This document shows positions 60,565-64,000 of a stretch of DNA of 64,000 nt, one piece after another (the stretch's first letter is position 1; every line of letters starts with the position of its first letter). Under the pieces are notes generated by a model. The model saw nothing but the letters and a program-made list of their open reading frames with translations, searched no databases and had not been told where the DNA came from. The stretch comes from an uncultured Clostridia bacterium (GTDB taxonomy: Bacteria > Bacillota > Clostridia > Christensenellales > Borkfalkiaceae): NCBI GenBank assembly GCA_934247935.1, contig CAKQKE010000003.1, positions 186,001 through 250,000 of the forward strand, written 5' to 3'. The position numbers and the translations under genes are program-made.

Positions 60565-62967
60565 ATGAAAACTTTAAAACTATACGTTTTGTTGTTGGTT
60601 GTAGCGGCGGGGTGCGTGCTTGCGGCTTGCTCGAAAGAGAAACCGCAACAATTGCCTGCGCCAAGCAACTTACATATAGAAAACGACGCACTTATCTGGG
60701 ATGCGGTTGAAAACGCCACGGGATATATAGTATATTTTAACGATGCGGAATACAAAATAAACAAAAATCGATTCAACGTTTCATTTATTACCGAAGAAGG
60801 CTCTTATGAAATAAACGTATCTGCCACAGGCGACGGCAAACGTTTTTGCAATTCTGAAACGACAAAATATACTTACACTATAGATATAGACGAACCCGAG
60901 CCGCCGGCTATCCCCACGCCAAACCTTAAATACACGTTGCTTGAAGACGAAAGCGGATATGAAGTATCTAAAGGAACGGCTGACCTTACGGGCAAAATAA
61001 TAATCCCCGATTACTATAGGGGACTCCCCGTAAAAAAAATAGCAGAATATGCTTTTTCTTATCCTGCCCTCGGCGGCATTATCCTTAACACAAAAACGAC
61101 CGGAGTTCGCCTGCCGGAAACTCTTGAAGTGATCGGGCGTGACGCTTTTATGGGGTGTTCAAAACTAACAGAAATTTATATACCTGAAACCGTAAAAACA
61201 ATTAAATTCCACTCTTTTTATTACAGTGCTTTAAAAAAAATAACATTGCCTTCACAATTAACAACAATCGAAGCAGGTGTATTTCAACACTGCAACGATC
61301 TTAAAGAAATAATCCTTCCTTCCAAACTTAAGCAATTGGGGGCTTCTGCTTTTTACAATTGTGAATCTTTAGAAAAAATCGCCATTCCGGACGGAATTAC
61401 TCAAATCGAGGAATATTTGTTTTACGGCTGTTCTTCCCTTTCGGAAATACAATGGCCCGAAAAAATCGAATCATTCGGCGATAACGTCGTATACGGCACC
61501 GCCTGGCTTGCGGCTCAACCCGACGGACTTGTTGTAGTAAACGATAAGTTTGTTTGCGGATACAACGGTTGCCCTAACGGCGGCATGGTAAACGTTCCTT
61601 ATAATATTCAACATATTGCCGGCGGAGCGTTTAAAGGAACAAAACTCGTTTACATTACAATACCCGAGCACGTAACTTTGGGCATATGCGTATTTGCCGA
61701 ATGCGACACGCTTGAAACCGTAATTTTGCCGGGAGACCTTAAAAATATTACTTCTCGATCATTTTACAATTGCACGGCATTAAAAAACGTAACATTGCCC
61801 GAGGGTTTGACAACAATACACAACACGGCTTTCAATGGGTGCTCTGCACTGACAAGCATAGACCTGCCTTTATCTCTTGAAATAATCAGCGGATTTTATA
61901 TGTGCGGACTTAAAAGCATTGTTATTCCGGAAGGATATACCGAAATCGCCGAACAAGCATTTTATTGCTGCACAAACTTAACAGAAGTAAAATTGCCGTC
62001 CACCATGAAAAAAATCGGCAATCGCTCTTTTTCTCGTTGCGACAGTTTAAAAGATATAGAAATACCCGAAGGTGTAATCATCGATAAAAACGCATTCGGA
62101 AACTGTTCTAATCTGACAAACGTCAAATTGTCGGACGGAGTAAAAATATATGAAACCGCATTCAGCGAATGCTCCTCTTTAAAAAACATAGTTATTCCCG
62201 ACGGCGCGCTTGTGGGAAAAAAATGTTTTAAAGATTGTGCGGCATTGGAAACGGCATCAATTTTAGGCGGCAACGTAACCGAATACACCTTCTTAAATTG
62301 CGGCTCATTAAAATCCGTCGAACTGCACGAAGGGATAAAAGAAATAAAAGAAAGAGCATTTGAAGACTGTATAAATCTGACAACGGTACAGTTGCCGTCG
62401 TCTCTTGAAAAAATTAACGATAACGCGTTTGATTCGTGTAAATCGATTACCGAAATTGCCATACCGAGCGGCGTAACGCTCGGAAAAGCCGTCTTCTATT
62501 ATTGCGAATCTTTAAAAACCGTCACGTTAGCGGCGGGAATTACAAAACTTCCTCAGAACATGTTTTATCATTGCAATAATTTAACCGACGTCGTTTTACC
62601 CGAAGGGTTACTCGAAATAGAAGACAATGCGTTTATGTGGTGCACTTCTTTAACGGAAATTAAACTGCCGTCGACTTTGACGACAATCGGATCAGGTTGT
62701 TTTTCCCTTTGCGAAAACTTGAAAAAAATGGTATTGCCCGTTTCTTTGGCGTCGAGCGTAAATAAAATATTCGATTGTAAAAACTTACAACTTGAATCGA
62801 TTTATTTTGCCGGCACAGAAAGCGAATGGAAAAACAATATCCCCGACGGTTTTACGCTTTCCGAAGGCACAACCGTTTACTTTTATATTGAAAACGCGTC
62901 AGACGTGCCCGCAGACGGCAAAAACTATTGGCATTACGTAAACGGCAAAATTACACTTTGGGTTTAG
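60565..62967 (+). CDS. BspA-type leucine-rich-repeat lipoprotein
   Basis: An 800-residue surface lipoprotein: lipobox LAAC near residue 21, a short Fn3-like module (about 35-110), then about twenty LRR_5 (BspA-like) repeats with the F-x-x-C-x-x-L-x-x-I/V-x-L/I-P pattern (FMGCSKLTEIYIPETV, FQHCNDLKEIILPSKL and many more). The C terminus ends in a YFAGTESEW-type cap. Such proteins bind host or bacterial surface partners. It lies 24 bp downstream of the split gene in one probable operon and ends before a strong terminator. Confidence 0.9.
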   Translation: MKTLKLYVLLLVVAAGCVLAACSKEKPQQLPAPSNLHIENDALIWDAVENATGYIVYFNDAEYKINKNRFNVSFITEEGSYEINVSATGDGKRFCNSETTKYTYTIDIDEPEPPAIPTPNLKYTLLEDESGYEVSKGTADLTGKIIIPDYYRGLPVKKIAEYAFSYPALGGIILNTKTTGVRLPETLEVIGRDAFMGCSKLTEIYIPETVKTIKFHSFYYSALKKITLPSQLTTIEAGVFQHCNDLKEIILPSKLKQLGASAFYNCESLEKIAIPDGITQIEEYLFYGCSSLSEIQWPEKIESFGDNVVYGTAWLAAQPDGLVVVNDKFVCGYNGCPNGGMVNVPYNIQHIAGGAFKGTKLVYITIPEHVTLGICVFAECDTLETVILPGDLKNITSRSFYNCTALKNVTLPEGLTTIHNTAFNGCSALTSIDLPLSLEIISGFYMCGLKSIVIPEGYTEIAEQAFYCCTNLTEVKLPSTMKKIGNRSFSRCDSLKDIEIPEGVIIDKNAFGNCSNLTNVKLSDGVKIYETAFSECSSLKNIVIPDGALVGKKCFKDCAALETASILGGNVTEYTFLNCGSLKSVELHEGIKEIKERAFEDCINLTTVQLPSSLEKINDNAFDSCKSITEIAIPSGVTLGKAVFYYCESLKTVTLAAGITKLPQNMFYHCNNLTDVVLPEGLLEIEDNAFMWCTSLTEIKLPSTLTTIGSGCFSLCENLKKMVLPVSLASSVNKIFDCKNLQLESIYFAGTESEWKNNIPDGFTLSEGTTVYFYIENASDVPADGKNYWHYVNGKITLWV

Positions 62968-63021
62968 CCGTATAAAAAACGTTTAATCGAATTTTGCGCG
63001 ATTATCATAAAAAACAAATCA

Positions 63022-63064
63022 AGGCACAGCGATGTTTTTTATCGCTGTGCCTCTTCTTTTTTTA
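63022..63064. terminator. Bidirectional terminator after the LRR gene
   Basis: A 12-bp stem AGGCACAGCGAT/ATCGCTGTGCCT (63022-63033 with 63041-63052), then CTTCTTTTTTT. It serves the convergent genes on both sides. Confidence 0.9.
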
Positions 63065-63128
63065 ATTATAAATTTCTATCGATTGGTTTATATAATTGTT
63101 TTAAGTTATAAAATAAAATTTTTAATCG

Positions 63129-64000
63129 TCATTTCTTTCTTGCAACGGAAGTGTTGTCGCACTTTCTGTTTTGCAGTTCGGGCACGGGGTTTTTCTTCGT
63201 CTCGAATCGATAATCCGTTCCGAATTTTTTGATATGCTGCTCTATCACTTTATGACTCGGCAAACTTTCGGGCTTTTTCACGTTTTGTTTTTGATATCTG
63301 AAATAATTTGCGTTGTCCTTTAAATCTTTTAATAATGCGTAATCTTCGTTGTCTCTCGTGTAATTTATAGTTTTTGCAAGCACTCCCCTGATATAATCGA
63401 TATTGCTTTCAAAATGCAACAATTCGGGGAAATCGCCGCCGCAAGGATAGAGCGACTGCCAAGGTTTTCCCTCGTATTTCAAAAGCAAGTTTGCAACGTA
63501 TTGCAAATGTCCGCACTCCTGTAAATAATGCTTGTAAAACAAATCTTTTATATATTCATCCGTTTCGTCTTCAAAACAAGAATAATACAAATAACACTCG
63601 GTGTATTCGTGCATCAACCAATTTTCAAGCCACGAGCAAGTCGTGTCCATCAGACTTCCGTATTCGGTAACGTGCTGTTCTTCTATCATTGCTATTTCCG
63701 AATATAACTTTCGCCCTATTTCGCTGGGGTGGAAGCCCGCAATGTTCATATAATAATTCATCGTCTGCTGTTCGCCCGCGGTGATTATAGACACGACCAA
63801 TTTTGTAAACGGGTCGGCAATTTCACCCGCAATGTGTCTGTTTATTTCGTCATACGGGTGTCTGGGTTCTGCCACGGTTGGTCTGCCGGGGGTTATTTCG
63901 GTGTAACCGCCCGTCAGGTCGTTGGCGTTTATGCCTTGCTCGGTCTCCAACAAGTTTGCAAATCTGTATAAGTGGTCGAAATCTTCAAGCAATGCAAAAT
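63129..64000 (-). CDS. Ferritin-like protein, 5' truncated by the window edge
   Basis: At least 290 residues. The frame stays open to base 64000 and the TTG at 63992 is not a convincing start, so the N terminus lies outside. The body is helical with repeated E-x-x-H/E pairs: AGEQQTMNYY, MIEEQHVTEYGS, MHEYTECYLYY and LQECGHLQYVANLL, the pattern of a ferritin-like diiron fold. The C-terminal 60 residues are basic. Similar proteins of unknown function occur in Clostridia (from memory). Possible role in peroxide or iron handling. Confidence 0.7.
   Translation of the reverse strand, partial: FALLEDFDHLYRFANLLETEQGINANDLTGGYTEITPGRPTVAEPRHPYDEINRHIAGEIADPFTKLVVSIITAGEQQTMNYYMNIAGFHPSEIGRKLYSEIAMIEEQHVTEYGSLMDTTCSWLENWLMHEYTECYLYYSCFEDETDEYIKDLFYKHYLQECGHLQYVANLLLKYEGKPWQSLYPCGGDFPELLHFESNIDYIRGVLAKTINYTRDNEDYALLKDLKDNANYFRYQKQNVKKPESLPSHKVIEQHIKKFGTDYRFETKKNPVPELQNRKCDNTSVARKK

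Overview
The window looks like chromosome of an anaerobic, low-to-moderate GC Bacillota bacterium, most likely an uncultured gut-type Clostridia lineage. The reasons are strong AGGAGG-type ribosome binding sites, near-consensus TTGACA/TATAAT promoters, AddAB rather than RecBCD, a RasP/Dxr/CdsA/UppS/Frr/PyrH/Tsf/RpsB gene order typical of Firmicutes, many lipobox lipoproteins, rubrerythrin, and YugP- and YdjG/YdjI-like proteins. No genus can be named from the sequence alone. No tRNA, rRNA, transposase or CRISPR array was seen.

Layout. 1-2.2 kb: end of a GtrA-like flippase, a YugP-like protease, rubrerythrin and two tiny ORFs. 2.3-4.9 kb: an accessory island with an XRE regulator plus ImmA/IrrE peptidase behind a promoter carrying two operator-like palindromes, a candidate small RNA on the minus strand, a DUF4417 protein, a toxin-like small protein and an immunity-like partner. 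4.9-9.2 kb, minus strand: a cyclophilin-like lipoprotein, a YdjG-like zinc-ribbon membrane protein, a DUF1858 protein, a YdjI-like SPFH protein and an unannotated 56-residue Cys-rich protein. 9.3-16.8 kb, minus strand: the housekeeping block rpsB-tsf, pyrH-frr-uppS-cdsA and dxr-rasP. 17.3-23.7 kb: small membrane proteins with cysteine ribbons and structured leaders, an M6-type secreted protease and a DEDDh exonuclease. 23.8-30.4 kb: addBA. 30.8-34.8 kb, plus strand: a lipoprotein and two tandem mgtE genes.

35-55.6 kb is a carbohydrate utilisation locus. On the minus strand it runs from two very large Ig-like/lectin-like lipoproteins through a GH43 enzyme, a solute-binding lipoprotein, two sugar permeases, an MsmK-like ATPase with a large insertion and an SGNH esterase lipoprotein to a GH2 enzyme. 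A LacI-family regulator sits beside it. Three copies of one LacI-type operator lie upstream of the large lipoprotein, at the lacI start and over the promoter of a divergent tyrosine-phosphatase-like lipoprotein. The likely scheme is surface glycan capture, extracellular trimming, ABC import and cytoplasmic finishing under LacI control.

56-64 kb: an SGNH hydrolase, a ribokinase, a TIR-like/RipA-like membrane protein between two exact 43-bp direct repeats (candidate defence gene), a secreted-protein gene split from its signal peptide by one in-frame TAA, a large BspA-type LRR lipoprotein and the 3' part of a ferritin-like protein.

The most promising undescribed material is the DUF4417/toxin-like/immunity-like island with its small RNA, the repeat-flanked TIR-RipA gene and the Cys-rich phosphatase lipoprotein wired to the sugar regulator.
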